Of a stretch of 64,000 nucleotides of DNA, positions 44,222 to 53,419 are shown piece by piece. This DNA comes from Bradyrhizobium sp. JYMT SZCCT0428 (GTDB lineage Bacteria; Pseudomonadota; Alphaproteobacteria; Rhizobiales; Xanthobacteraceae). The stretch spans positions 1-64,000 of the forward strand of contig NZ_JAFCLS010000036.1 in NCBI RefSeq assembly GCF_018131075.1, written 5' to 3'. The translations under genes were made by a program, and so were the position numbers. Numbering within the stretch: position 1 is the stretch's first letter; each line of letters opens with the position of its first letter. The notes below the pieces were generated by a model, which had not been told where the DNA came from, searched no databases, and worked only from the letters and a program-made list of their open reading frames with translations.

Positions 44222-44236
44222 TTAATTCAAACTTAA
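44222..44236 (+). promoter_or_regulatory. candidate CtrA box (TTAA-N7-TTAA)
   Basis: TTAATTCAAACTTAA is a perfect match to the alphaproteobacterial CtrA consensus, followed by CC. A second half-like TTAACC occurs at 44246-44251. It lies about 135 bases before the GT2 gene and past the GH26 stop. It could control the GT2-Wzy pair in a cell-cycle-dependent way (inference). Confidence 0.5.
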
Positions 44237-44370
44237 CCCCGTCCATTAACCGTCGGGAACAATTCGCCACCACCAGGCATCCTGTCGGACCGGATATTGC
44301 AGCAATGCTCTTGTATCGTCTGGACCCATAGCAAACGTCATGCGCCAGAGTTTGAACGGATTGCCCGCCG

Positions 44371-45372
44371 ATGGAAACCGCTTACACCATGCCGAACGCC
44401 GCCCGCGCCCTGGCGGCGATATCGCCGGCCCTCGATCCCTCATCGATCGGGATCGTCGTCTGCATTCCCTGCTTTCGCCGGCCGCAGCATCTGCGGCAGA
44501 CGCTGGAATCGCTGGCCCGCCAGCGCACCGGTCACCGCTTTGCGGTTGTCATGGTCGAGAACGATGCGCTGCGGAACGAGAGCGTTCCGGTTGCGACCGA
44601 GTTCCTGGCATCGAACAAGTTTCCTGGTCTTTGCGTGGTCGAGCCGCGCCAGGGCAATTGCCATGCGATCAACGCGGCATTCGAGACGGCGCTGGCAACC
44701 TTCCCGGCAGCGTCGTGTTTCCTGATGATCGACGATGACGAAATTGCCTCGCCGGACTGGCTGGAGCGCATGATCTTGACGGCCGAGGCTACCGGGGCCG
44801 ACATCGTCGGCGGGCCGGTGATGCCTGACTTCGATGACGCGCGAAAGCGCGGGCTGCGTCGTCACCCGGCCTTCGCCCCGGCCTACGACACGTCAGGACC
44901 GGTTCCGGTGATCTATGGTTGCGGCAACTGCCTGATCCGGCGCTCGGTGTTCGAGCGCGTCGACGCCCCGGCGTTCGATCTGCGTTTCAATTTTCTCGGC
45001 GGCGGCGACACCGATTTCTTCTACCGCTGCCTGCGCCTGGGCATGCGCTTTCACTGGGTGGCGGAAGCCACGATCAGCGAGACGGTGCCGCCGAGCCGGA
45101 CCAAGCTGAGCTGGCTGATCAGCCGCGGCCTGCGGATCGGCGCGATCAATTATCACGTCCAGCGCAAGGCGACGCCGACACTCTGGCCGCGCGCCAGGCT
45201 GACGCTGAAATTGCTGGCGGCGTTTCCGCTGTCGTTTCTCCACGCCGCGCGAGCGGCCCTGACGGAGCGCGACCGCATCATTGCGATGCATCCGATGACG
45301 GTAGCGATCGGTAGCGTGCTGGCCGCAATCGGCATCGAACCTCAACCCTACAAGGCCTCGAAGATCACGTGA
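44371..45372 (+). CDS. GT2-family glycosyltransferase
   Basis: A 333-residue GT-A fold transferase. IVVCIPCFRRPQHLRQTLESL is the nucleotide-sugar site, FLMIDDDEIASPDW the DxD metal motif, and LGGGDTDFFYRCLRLG the acceptor/catalytic region typical of GT2. The C-terminus may carry an amphipathic helix (LKLLAAFPLSFLHAA). An ATG at 44389 is an alternative start. It would extend the lipid-linked repeat unit. The stop overlaps the Wzy-like start (GTGA), so the two are coupled. Confidence 0.88.
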   Translation: METAYTMPNAARALAAISPALDPSSIGIVVCIPCFRRPQHLRQTLESLARQRTGHRFAVVMVENDALRNESVPVATEFLASNKFPGLCVVEPRQGNCHAINAAFETALATFPAASCFLMIDDDEIASPDWLERMILTAEATGADIVGGPVMPDFDDARKRGLRRHPAFAPAYDTSGPVPVIYGCGNCLIRRSVFERVDAPAFDLRFNFLGGGDTDFFYRCLRLGMRFHWVAEATISETVPPSRTKLSWLISRGLRIGAINYHVQRKATPTLWPRARLTLKLLAAFPLSFLHAARAALTERDRIIAMHPMTVAIGSVLAAIGIEPQPYKASKIT

Positions 45373-46682
45373 GCCAACTCGTCATCACGTCTCAGCTTCG
45401 TATCGTCGCAGGAGGGGTTTGGCGGCAGCAAGTGCTGGATGTCGTTCGCTGCGCCGCGTTCGTCGGAACGCTGGTGCTGGCATGGATTTCCTTGCGGCCG
45501 TTCGCCGATCTCGGCGACATACAAATCGGTGAAGTCAGTACCGGCAATGAGGCGCCGACCTATCTGGTGTTCGGCGGCCTTGCGGTGCTGATGATTACCC
45601 TCGCGGCGCGCAACAACATGCGCGGGCTCGCCACTTTGCTGACGCCGTCGTTCCTGCTGTTTGCCGGATGGATCTGTGTGACGGTGGTTTTGTCGGTCGA
45701 TCCTGCCACGTCGATGCGGCGGTTCGTTTTGACGGCGTGCGTTATCGCCGTGACGTCGACCATGCTGCTGTTGCCGAAATCGCAAAGCGAACTGATGCGT
45801 TTGCTCAGCATCGCGGCGCTGATCCTGCTCGCGGTCTGTTACCTCGGAATCCTGCTGGCGCCGCAATTTGCGATCCATCAGGCAACTGACCCGCAGGAGC
45901 CGCTTCTTGCCGGCGACTGGCGTGGCGCCTTCGGTCACAAGAACGTGGCCGCGGGCGTGATGGCGATGCTGCTGTTCCTGGGGATCTACATCGCGCGTTC
46001 CGGCGCCCTTCTGTCCGGCGCGGTTATTATCGGCCTTAGTTCCTTGTTTCTATTTCATGCCGCCGGCAAGAGTTCGCTGACGCTGTGCTTCGCGGTGCTG
46101 CTTTTGACCTCGCTTACATCTGTGTTTCGCTCGTTCTGGGTGCGGGCGATCCTGCTCCTGACGCCGCTGCTGTTGCTGAACATGCTCAGCGTCGGCACCG
46201 TCATGAGTGACGGCCTGGCCGCGGTCGCCAAGCTGCTGCCGCTGGATTCGACCTTCACCGGCCGTACCGACATCTGGAATTTTGCGCTGGACGCGCTGCG
46301 GCAGCGGCTGGCAACCGGCTATGGCTTCGTGGCGTTTTGGGGCAGCAAGGCGTTCGAGGATTTGCCGGCGGGCAAGGAATGGGCCGCGTTCGCGGCGCAC
46401 AGCCATAATGGTTATCTCGATACCGCGCTCGGCATGGGCCTGCCCGGCCTTACTCTGCTCATCGTGGTGCTGGTGATCTCGCCGCTCCGGAATTTCCAGC
46501 AGGCCGATCAGGGCGGCAATAACGGTCCGCTGGCGATGGCGCTGTTGCGCATCTGGCTGTTCGGACTTTATCTGTCGGCGATGGAGAGCTTCTTCCTCGA
46601 CCGCGCCGATCCCCTGTGGTTCACCTTCCTGGTGGCGGTGTTCGGCTTGCACTTTCTGGCGCGTTTTCGCGTCAGGGAGTGA
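45369..46682 (+). CDS. O-antigen ligase/Wzy-type polymerase
   Basis: A 437-residue multi-pass membrane protein with about 11-12 helices and a large periplasmic loop. The segment GRTDIWNFALDALRQR, then AHSHNGYLDTALGMGLPG, is the O-antigen ligase/Wzy signature. GTG start, overlapping the GT2 stop by four bases. It is expected to polymerise or ligate repeat units in the periplasm. Family cannot tell a polymerase from a ligase. Confidence 0.85.
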   Translation: MSQLVITSQLRIVAGGVWRQQVLDVVRCAAFVGTLVLAWISLRPFADLGDIQIGEVSTGNEAPTYLVFGGLAVLMITLAARNNMRGLATLLTPSFLLFAGWICVTVVLSVDPATSMRRFVLTACVIAVTSTMLLLPKSQSELMRLLSIAALILLAVCYLGILLAPQFAIHQATDPQEPLLAGDWRGAFGHKNVAAGVMAMLLFLGIYIARSGALLSGAVIIGLSSLFLFHAAGKSSLTLCFAVLLLTSLTSVFRSFWVRAILLLTPLLLLNMLSVGTVMSDGLAAVAKLLPLDSTFTGRTDIWNFALDALRQRLATGYGFVAFWGSKAFEDLPAGKEWAAFAAHSHNGYLDTALGMGLPGLTLLIVVLVISPLRNFQQADQGGNNGPLAMALLRIWLFGLYLSAMESFFLDRADPLWFTFLVAVFGLHFLARFRVRE

Positions 46683-46685
46683 GGC

Positions 46686-47822
46686 TCAAAGCTGCGCGCG
46701 AACCGCGTTCGCGACGTCCTGCCACCACCCATCGAAATCGAACGCGGCCTGCACCGGCGGCCGATTCAGCGCGGCAACGATGCCATCGGCGTAGGCGTCC
46801 GCGCTCGATCCACGCGGCACGAGCACAATGGCGCCGCGATCGATCAATTCCTTGAAGCGCAGATGATGGTCGAATTCGTCAGGCAGCGCAGGGCCGGTCA
46901 CGATCAGCGGCCGGCCGGCCTGCACGCAGGCAAGAACGCTGGAGCGGCGCGCGGTGAGCCCTTCATCGAGCGGATAACAGAACCCGTCGACCGCGCCGAA
47001 CAGCCCGAACACTTCGTGATCGGAGGCGACGAAGCCGGATACGATCACATCATCGGCGATTCCGAGCTCGGTGGCGCGGGCATGGAATTCCTCCTCGACA
47101 TTGTCGGTGCCGCGGATAAAGGAGCCGACATAGACGATCAGTGGCCGCAGCCCACGCTGCTTCAGGATCGCGCCGATCTCCAGCAGCGCATTGGGTTGCT
47201 TGGCCGGATAGATCGAACCGAAATGACCGATCACCAGCCGGCCGTCCTGCCTTGCCGCAACGAGACGCCGGCGCAACTCCGAATCCGCCATCCCTGCAGG
47301 CGCCTCTATGTTCGGCGGCAGCGGGGCCAGCACGCATTTTTTCGCGGTCCAGCCCACCAGGGAATCCTCGGCGAGTTCCCGCCGCACCAGCGGCGAGAAC
47401 ATGACGATGGTATTGGCGAGCAGGAGAGCCGGGATATAGGTGATCCGGCGCAGCCAATGCAGCCCGGCCCATTCGTGCTGAATCAGGACAGTTTTGCGCC
47501 GCCGCAGCCGCGCCATCGCCATCGCCAGCAGCGGTGTGAACATCACGCGCTTCCAGGCCACGATCGGAAAATTGCAGACCACGCTTTGGGCTGAGCCGAC
47601 GGCGTGCCAGATATCGGTGAATGACCCTTCCGATCGCGTCAGGGTTAACGTCGTGCAGCTGCCGGGTTCGGCCTTTTCGATCCACTCGCCCAGCAATCGC
47701 GTGAATTGCCCGACGCCGCACTGCATTTGCGGTCCCGCGCCGAGAAACAGCGCCCGATATTGCGGTTCTGAAGCCATCGTGGGGGTCGCCGGCGCTCTCT
47801 CGGTTATGCCAGCGTTAGCCAT
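46686..47822 (-). CDS. GT4-type glycosyltransferase
   Basis: A 378-residue GT-B fold protein. The N-terminal half has RALFLGAGPQMQCGVGQFT and a domain-linking region. The C-terminal Rossmann domain has IGHFGSIYPAKQP (nucleotide-sugar binding) and DGFCYPLDEGLTARRSSVLACVQAG (E-x7-E-like donor site). Convergent with the Wzy-like gene, three bases apart. It likely adds one sugar of the repeat unit. The ribosome site is weak. Confidence 0.83.
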   Translation of the reverse strand: MANAGITERAPATPTMASEPQYRALFLGAGPQMQCGVGQFTRLLGEWIEKAEPGSCTTLTLTRSEGSFTDIWHAVGSAQSVVCNFPIVAWKRVMFTPLLAMAMARLRRRKTVLIQHEWAGLHWLRRITYIPALLLANTIVMFSPLVRRELAEDSLVGWTAKKCVLAPLPPNIEAPAGMADSELRRRLVAARQDGRLVIGHFGSIYPAKQPNALLEIGAILKQRGLRPLIVYVGSFIRGTDNVEEEFHARATELGIADDVIVSGFVASDHEVFGLFGAVDGFCYPLDEGLTARRSSVLACVQAGRPLIVTGPALPDEFDHHLRFKELIDRGAIVLVPRGSSADAYADGIVAALNRPPVQAAFDFDGWWQDVANAVRAQL

Positions 47823-48036
47823 ACATCCCAGACCTTATCGTCCGGTAAGTGGGTGCGACACCCCTGCGGCATCCTTCTTGCCAGTTAGAGCGTGAAGGTT
47901 GTCCGGCCGTCTCATAACGGGACATCGGATGACCGACGGCGTGGCAGCCATCTGAGATTTCGGGACAGCGTGCAGGACGCAGCCGAAATCGGTCGTCATC
48001 CGGGCAAAAAATAATTTGGTCAAAAGGAGTTGGACG

Positions 48037-48975
48037 ATGGCGGCAGATCGCATTTTCAGTAATTGGGACGAGACCCATTCGGTGCTGTGGGGACACGCGC
48101 CAATCCGGCTTGCGCACAACATGCACAAGTCGCCGTTGTTCTCGATGGATCATCTTGCCGCACTGATCGAGAATTATCCGCGCGAGCACTACAGCCTGAT
48201 GCAGACCGGCGTGAAGGGCGACAAGCGCATCTGGCGGCACGGCGATATCGGCAATTTCAGCGGCCATCAGGTCATCGACGCGATTTCCAGGGGCGACCTC
48301 TGGCTCAACCTGCGCATGGTTTCGGATATCGACCAGCGCTACAGCGACCTGCTGGCCCAGATGTTCGCCGAAATTGGCGAGAAGGTCCCGCACTTCGCGC
48401 TGCCGCACCAATACAACGCCGGCATTCTGCTCTCGGCGCCAAAGGCGCAGGTTCACTACCACGCCGATCTTCCCGGCCAGAGCCTGATTCAAATCGCCGG
48501 CCGCAAGCGCGTCCATATCTATCCGTCGAACCCTCCCTTCGTGACGCCGAAGAACCTCGAGGACATCCAGCTGTTCGAGCTCGAACTCGATATGCCCTAT
48601 CACGAATGGTACGATCGCTATGCGACCGTGCTCGATCTCGAGCCCGGGCAGATGCTGAACTGGCCGCTGAACGCGCCGCATCGCGTCGACAATCTCGGCA
48701 CCGTCAACATCTCCATGACGGTGGGCTACGAGAACGAAGAGATCAGGCGGACCCGGATCGTCAATCTGGCCAACGGCCTGCTGCGCAATCGCTTCGGATA
48801 CACGCCCAAAAGCCGTTCGCTCAAGGGGCCGGCGTTCTGGGGCAAGGCGGTGATGCAGAAGGCATTGCGCAACACGTCCTGGGTCAAGCGCGAGCGCAAG
48901 GCGCGCAACGAGATCGAATTCCGGCTCGACCACGACCACCCGGAGCAGGTGGTCGATCTTCCCAAGGCGGCATGA
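48037..48975 (+). CDS. JmjC/cupin-8-type protein, putative 2-oxoglutarate/Fe(II) oxygenase
   Basis: A 312-residue cytosolic protein. The metal triad of the JmjC/cupin-8 fold is visible as His142-x-Asp144 in HYHADLPGQ and His215 in NAPHRVDN. GRKRVHIYP between them fits the strand that binds the co-substrate. AAAGGAG precedes the ATG at 48037. The family includes protein and small-molecule hydroxylases; the substrate is unknown. It is followed after seven bases or so by a FemAB/GNAT-like transferase, with which it probably works. A minus-strand frame across it lacks any motif and is rejected. Confidence 0.82.
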   Translation: MAADRIFSNWDETHSVLWGHAPIRLAHNMHKSPLFSMDHLAALIENYPREHYSLMQTGVKGDKRIWRHGDIGNFSGHQVIDAISRGDLWLNLRMVSDIDQRYSDLLAQMFAEIGEKVPHFALPHQYNAGILLSAPKAQVHYHADLPGQSLIQIAGRKRVHIYPSNPPFVTPKNLEDIQLFELELDMPYHEWYDRYATVLDLEPGQMLNWPLNAPHRVDNLGTVNISMTVGYENEEIRRTRIVNLANGLLRNRFGYTPKSRSLKGPAFWGKAVMQKALRNTSWVKRERKARNEIEFRLDHDHPEQVVDLPKAA

Positions 48976-48988
48976 AGGCGGCTTGATC

Positions 48989-50185
48989 GTGACCACACTG
49001 ACGAACGACGCGGCACGGCACGTGGGGCGCAACCGCACGTCGCAGGTTGCGGCGTTCTCCGTGGAGTTCGACGATTGGGATGCCGTCGCAGTCAACTGGG
49101 ACGGTGCGTATCGTCGCGGACAGGCGACCATCTTCCAGCACGAAAAATGGCTCGCGGCATGGTATGGCGCGTTCGCCGGACAGCCCGGTATCGAGCCACT
49201 CATTGCAACCGTCAGGGACCGTGCGACCGGCGAAGTCGCACTGCTCCTGCCGCTGATCAGGCGCAAGCTGAAGCGCATCTGCGTCGTGGAGTTCGCCGAC
49301 CTTGAACTGACCGATTACAATGCGCCGCTGCTCGGTCCGGCCGCGCCGCGCGAACCCAAGGCGGCGGCCATCCTGTGGCGCGAGCTGCGGCTGGCGCTGC
49401 GCCGGCTGCCTGGCGGCGCTGATCTCATTCGCTTCAAGAAAATGCCGCTCGATCTGCAGGGCGGGTCCAATCCGCTGGCGATGCTGGATGGCGCCGGGCC
49501 TTGCTCGCTGAACGGTAATCTCGTCACCACAGGCGAGGATTTCGATCAGTACAAGCGTTCGCTCAAGCGCGACGTCCGCAGGGTTCTCGAACGGAGCTGG
49601 CGCGCGTTTACGGCGTATCCCGCCGCTGCATTCAGGATTGCAGGAGAGAACGACGAAGCCTTGCGCGTTCTTGCCGCTCTGGATGCGCAACAGAGCGCCC
49701 GCATGCAACATCTCGGGGTGAACTTCATTCTCGGCGACGGGGCCTGCGCCGATTTTTATCGAAACCTCGCGCGTGATGGCCTCAGTGAAGGCTATGCCGT
49801 GTTGTCGGCGCTGATTGTCGGCGAGGAAGTCGTGGCGACCTTGCTCGGCGTTCGCAGCGGTTCGCGCTATGTCATGCTGCGGGTCAGCAATGCCGGCGAC
49901 AAATGGTCGGCTTGTTCGCCGGGCCGGCTGGTCATCGAACGTACCATGGCCGCTTTGCACACAAACGGCGTGCGCGAGTTCGACTTCAGCGTGGGCGATT
50001 ATGACTATAAGCGGCGTTTTGGCGTGACACCGCTGCCGCTGGTCGACATCAGCGCCGCCTTGAGCCTGCGCGGATTGCCCTACGCATTGCGCGACCGCGC
50101 CGTGCGCGAGCTGCGCAACTATCCGAAGCTCTCCGCCTATTTGAAGCGGGCGCCCGGTAAACCCTTGCCGCGCGAAGAGAACTGA
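48989..50185 (+). CDS. GNAT/FemAB-like acyl or aminoacyl transferase (CelD/BcsL-like)
   Basis: A 398-residue protein in the GNAT_6 (CelD/BcsL) group. The first half has FQHEKWLAAWYGAF and EFADLELTDYNAPLL. The second is a GNAT domain with GYAVLSALIVGEEVVATLLG and SVGDYDYKRRFGV. GTG at 48989 has AAGG at seven bases; TTG at 48983 is an alternative. Such proteins occur in exopolysaccharide and cellulose loci and are thought to add acyl or amino-acyl groups (inference). Adjacent to the JmjC-type protein. Confidence 0.82.
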   Translation: MTTLTNDAARHVGRNRTSQVAAFSVEFDDWDAVAVNWDGAYRRGQATIFQHEKWLAAWYGAFAGQPGIEPLIATVRDRATGEVALLLPLIRRKLKRICVVEFADLELTDYNAPLLGPAAPREPKAAAILWRELRLALRRLPGGADLIRFKKMPLDLQGGSNPLAMLDGAGPCSLNGNLVTTGEDFDQYKRSLKRDVRRVLERSWRAFTAYPAAAFRIAGENDEALRVLAALDAQQSARMQHLGVNFILGDGACADFYRNLARDGLSEGYAVLSALIVGEEVVATLLGVRSGSRYVMLRVSNAGDKWSACSPGRLVIERTMAALHTNGVREFDFSVGDYDYKRRFGVTPLPLVDISAALSLRGLPYALRDRAVRELRNYPKLSAYLKRAPGKPLPREEN

Positions 50186-50350
50186 CGCTGTGGCAGAGAC
50201 GACACGGTCGTGCAAATCTGTCACACTCGGCAGGATTGTGCGGTTGTTCTACCTGTGTTCCCAAGAGTTCATGATCGCCTTTACGGCAGCGGCGTATGCT
50301 GATGCTCGGGTCAAGGGCTAAAGCTGAATGCTTCCGTGGGGAGTGCCGAC

Positions 50351-50545
50351 ATGCCAGCCTATATCCACCATCACGACGACATCGAGCCGGCTTTCGTCAT
50401 TTGTCCGAGCTGCATCGGGATTCCGATGTTTGTAAGGGACGTCGAGCCGCATTGGAGCATGGCGAAGATCGACTTCACCTTTGAATGCGCCGACTGCGGC
50501 GCAGAAGTTCGCCAGACCGTAGTCAAGCCAGAATTGCAGCATTAG
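50351..50545 (+). CDS. small zinc-ribbon protein
   Basis: A 64-residue protein with two CxxC knuckles (CPSCIG and CADCGA) spaced about 30 residues apart, expected to bind one zinc. It begins MPAYIHHHDDIEPAF. GGGGAG is eight bases upstream of the ATG at 50351. The family is unrecognised; function unknown. No partner gene is within 100 bases. Confidence 0.75.
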   Translation: MPAYIHHHDDIEPAFVICPSCIGIPMFVRDVEPHWSMAKIDFTFECADCGAEVRQTVVKPELQH

Positions 50546-50695
50546 CGCCGCTTCATTTCCGATTGGACTTGAAACTATATCGCGATCCCGTTTCGCCGTG
50601 ATGGCGGCGCTTCCCGGCCTTTTGCCCATCGTGCGGAGCTTCCTGCAGGCGACAGCCTCGAATAGGATCGAGCATCGCAATGCCGGAAGTTGATC

Positions 50696-51550
50696 ATGCA
50701 AGAGCGGTCGGAAAATCTGCATTCATTCTATGCCAGCCTTGTCTGCGCCGCAGCCAAGGTCCGGGATTCCCGGATTGAACAGGCTTTTCGCGCGGTCAAG
50801 CGCGAACCGTTTGTGGGGCCGGGGCCCTGGCTGATCACGCTCGGCGCGCATGATTACGTGACGACCCCGAATGATGATCCGGCGTTTATCTATCAAAATG
50901 CGCTGGTCGCGCTGGATAGCGCGCAACGTCTCAATATCGGAATGCCCAGCGCGCATGCCTATTGGCTCGATGCCTGCGAATTGATGGAAGGCGAGATTGT
51001 CCTGCAGGTCGGCGTGGGTACGGGGTACTACACAGCTATCCTCGCCCAACTCGTCGGATCGAGTGGTCAGGTTCACGCCTATGAGATCGACGAAAGCCTG
51101 GCGGATCGTGCGCGCGACAATCTGAAAGGCCTGCCGCAGGTAAAGGTTCAGCCCAAGTCGGGCATCTCGCCGGATTTGCCAGAAGCGGATTTGATCTACG
51201 TTTGTGCCGGTGCAGCCCAACCAGCCAAAGTGTGGCTCGATGCATTGCGTCCCGGTGGCCGGCTGTTGTTTCCGCTTGCGCCGGAAGGCGTGCTGGGAGG
51301 GATGCTGTTGGTCAGACGTCCCAATCATAGCGCGGTTTGGCCAGCGAGGTTCTTTGGCCGGGCCCAGTTCATCGGCTGTGTCGGCCTTCAGGACGAGGAT
51401 GCCGGCCGCCGTTTGACGGAGACGTTTCTGCGCGACTGGGAACTCGTGCGGTCTCTCCGGCTCGATAACGCCGTCGATGATACCTGCTGGTTTGCGGGCG
51501 ATGGCTGGTGGCTTTCAACGGCAGAAGCCGACGCAGCGAGCGAGAATTGA
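50696..51550 (+). CDS. PCMT-like O-methyltransferase
   Basis: A 284-residue Rossmann methyltransferase similar to protein-L-isoaspartate O-methyltransferase. VLQVGVGTGYYTAILAQL is motif I, HAYEIDESLADRA motif II, and YVCAGAAQPAKVWLDALRPGG motifs post I-III. GGAAG lies before the ATG at 50696; a TTG at 50690 is an alternative. The C-terminal third is divergent from true Pcm, so the acceptor may not be isoaspartate. It converges with the DUF5996 gene two bases away. Confidence 0.83.
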   Translation: MQERSENLHSFYASLVCAAAKVRDSRIEQAFRAVKREPFVGPGPWLITLGAHDYVTTPNDDPAFIYQNALVALDSAQRLNIGMPSAHAYWLDACELMEGEIVLQVGVGTGYYTAILAQLVGSSGQVHAYEIDESLADRARDNLKGLPQVKVQPKSGISPDLPEADLIYVCAGAAQPAKVWLDALRPGGRLLFPLAPEGVLGGMLLVRRPNHSAVWPARFFGRAQFIGCVGLQDEDAGRRLTETFLRDWELVRSLRLDNAVDDTCWFAGDGWWLSTAEADAASEN

Positions 51551-51551
51551 C

Positions 51552-52499
51552 CTAGACCTGCCGCACCACGCCGGGTTGGCCCAAGTCGCATTCCAACGCC
51601 TCGCGATCCCATTTCGCCGAAATCGCCGCGGCTTCATAGGTGCTTTGCAGGAAATCCAGCAACGCCTGGTCGGGATCATCAGCCGTGCGCACGGCATCAT
51701 AGGGCAGGATGAATTCGCCGAGCGCTTCGCTGAAGAACGCCGCGTCCGGCCGCACCTTCGTAGCGCGAAAGCCCGCAGGCTCCGGATAGGCATAGCAATA
51801 GAAGGCGGGATAATCGATCGCGCCGCTTCCCGGCCAGAAGCCGGCGCTGCTGACCTCGTGCGAATAGGCCTCGCAGGCGACGTCGTCGGACAGATGCGGT
51901 ACGCCGCCGGGATGACGTGGCGCACGACGACCGGAGAAGCGGGTCACCGCCAGATCAAAGCTGCCCCAGAAGAAATGCACCGGGCTCGCCTTGCCGAGGA
52001 AGCCGGTGCGGAATTGTTTGAAGACGCGATCGCAGTTCACGAGGATCTGCAGAAAGCTCTTGATCGCTTCGGGATCGTAGGAAGCGTGGACGTTATCTTC
52101 CGAAAACCGGACCGGGTCCGGCAGTTCGTTCGGCATCTCGTCGATGGTGACGGAAATGTCCAGCTCGGTCAGCGTCATCATGGTGCCGGCGTAGAAGCTG
52201 GCAACCGATTTTCCCGGCAGCGCAAACTCCCGCTTCGCGCCATCGCTGGTCGAGATGCGCAGGACGTGATCGATGAAATCAAGATCGATCTGGAACGTTC
52301 GCGTGCCGTCCGGGACTGGCGACGTCGTCAGCCCGCGCGGAGTAACATAGAGCGCCACATGCCAGGAATGGTTCAGCCAAGGGGCCTTGCTCAACCTGAT
52401 CTTGCCGACGATCTGGGTCCAGAGATGGAGCGTCGCATAGGTGTCACGCCACGCCGCGGTCGGCAATTCCGGCCACGGGGGTTGCGAAAGATTGCTCAT
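51552..52499 (-). CDS. DUF5996-family protein
   Basis: A 315-residue soluble protein. WRDTYATLHLWTQIVGKIRL, PGLNHSWH-like LNHSWHVALYVTPRGL and HFFWGSFDLAVTRFSGRRAP are characteristic of DUF5996, whose function is unknown. Many conserved Trp, His and Asp residues suggest an enzyme. It has no clear partner; the window shows only convergence with the PCMT-like gene. Confidence 0.85.
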   Translation of the reverse strand: MSNLSQPPWPELPTAAWRDTYATLHLWTQIVGKIRLSKAPWLNHSWHVALYVTPRGLTTSPVPDGTRTFQIDLDFIDHVLRISTSDGAKREFALPGKSVASFYAGTMMTLTELDISVTIDEMPNELPDPVRFSEDNVHASYDPEAIKSFLQILVNCDRVFKQFRTGFLGKASPVHFFWGSFDLAVTRFSGRRAPRHPGGVPHLSDDVACEAYSHEVSSAGFWPGSGAIDYPAFYCYAYPEPAGFRATKVRPDAAFFSEALGEFILPYDAVRTADDPDQALLDFLQSTYEAAAISAKWDREALECDLGQPGVVRQV

Positions 52500-52765
52500 G
52501 CCTAAACCCCGTATCGGTGAAAAGCGAATGGTGGATTCCGTATCACGAATCCGTCAGACCGATTTCACGATCTGGTGCATTCCGGACAGCGCCGCTGGCC
52601 GCGCGAGGCGCGGAAAAGGCTGCGGCACCACCAGCGCCGGGCAATCGCCTGCAGCGGACGGCGCACCAGTTGAGCCATAAAGAGTAGTTCGACCATTGCT
52701 AAATCCATCGTCCCTGATGGATAGCTAGGGCGGCAATCTCAAATGAGAATGCCGCCCATTTCGCA

Positions 52766-53365
52766 TCAGCCATGCAATTTTTTCGCGGTCTCCGCGATCA
52801 CGCGTCCTTGATAGCGCGCGCCGGCAAGCTCGTTATCGCTCGGCTGGCGGCTACCGTCGCCGCCGGTGATCGTGGTGGCGCCATAGGGCGCGCCGCCGGT
52901 GACTTCATCGAGCTTCATCTGGCCGGCAAAGCCGTAATTGAGGCCGACGATGGTCATGCCGAAGTGCAGCAGGTTGGTGATGATCGAGAACAGCGTGGTT
53001 TCCTGGCCGCCATGCTGGGTCGCGGTCGCGGTGAAGGCGCCGCCGACCTTACCGTGCAGGGCGCCCTTGGCCCAAAGGCCGCCGGCCTGATCGAGAAAAT
53101 TCGCCATCTGCGAGGCCATCCGGCCGAAGCGGGTGCCGGTGCCGACGATGATGGCATCGTAATTGGCAAGTTCTTCGACTTTCGCGACGGGAGCCGCCTG
53201 ATCGATCTTGTAATGCGAGGCCTTGGCGACCTCGGCGGGCACCAGTTCGGGCACGCGCTTGATATCGACAGTAGCGCCGGCTTCGCGCGCGCCTTCCGCA
53301 ATGGCGTTCGCCATCGCCTCGATGTGACCGTAAGCGGAGTAATAGAGGACGAGTACTTTGGCCAT
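52766..53365 (-). CDS. wrbA: NAD(P)H:quinone oxidoreductase WrbA
   Basis: A 199-residue flavodoxin-like enzyme. KVLVLYYSAYGHIEAMA is the FMN-phosphate loop, GTGTRFGRMASQMANFLDQ and TATQHGGQETT the FMN and quinone-binding loops of WrbA. AAAGGAG precedes the ATG at 53365. It reduces quinones by two electrons and limits oxidative stress. It lies downstream of the pirin and SDR genes, past a repeat. Confidence 0.93.
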   Translation of the reverse strand: MAKVLVLYYSAYGHIEAMANAIAEGAREAGATVDIKRVPELVPAEVAKASHYKIDQAAPVAKVEELANYDAIIVGTGTRFGRMASQMANFLDQAGGLWAKGALHGKVGGAFTATATQHGGQETTLFSIITNLLHFGMTIVGLNYGFAGQMKLDEVTGGAPYGATTITGGDGSRQPSDNELAGARYQGRVIAETAKKLHG

Positions 53366-53419
53366 GATGGTTCTCCTTTGAGTTGGTTTGACGTGAGCTG
53401 TTCGAGAGAAAAAATCGGT

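Noticed and set aside
47815..49278. Minus-strand frame of 487 residues across the JmjC-type gene
   Set aside because: No motifs or start signal; the plus-strand gene has AAAGGAG, a metal triad and a coupled neighbour.
48884..50224. Minus-strand frame of 446 residues opposite the FemAB-like gene
   Set aside because: Composition of a shadow frame; the plus-strand protein shows a GNAT fold pattern.
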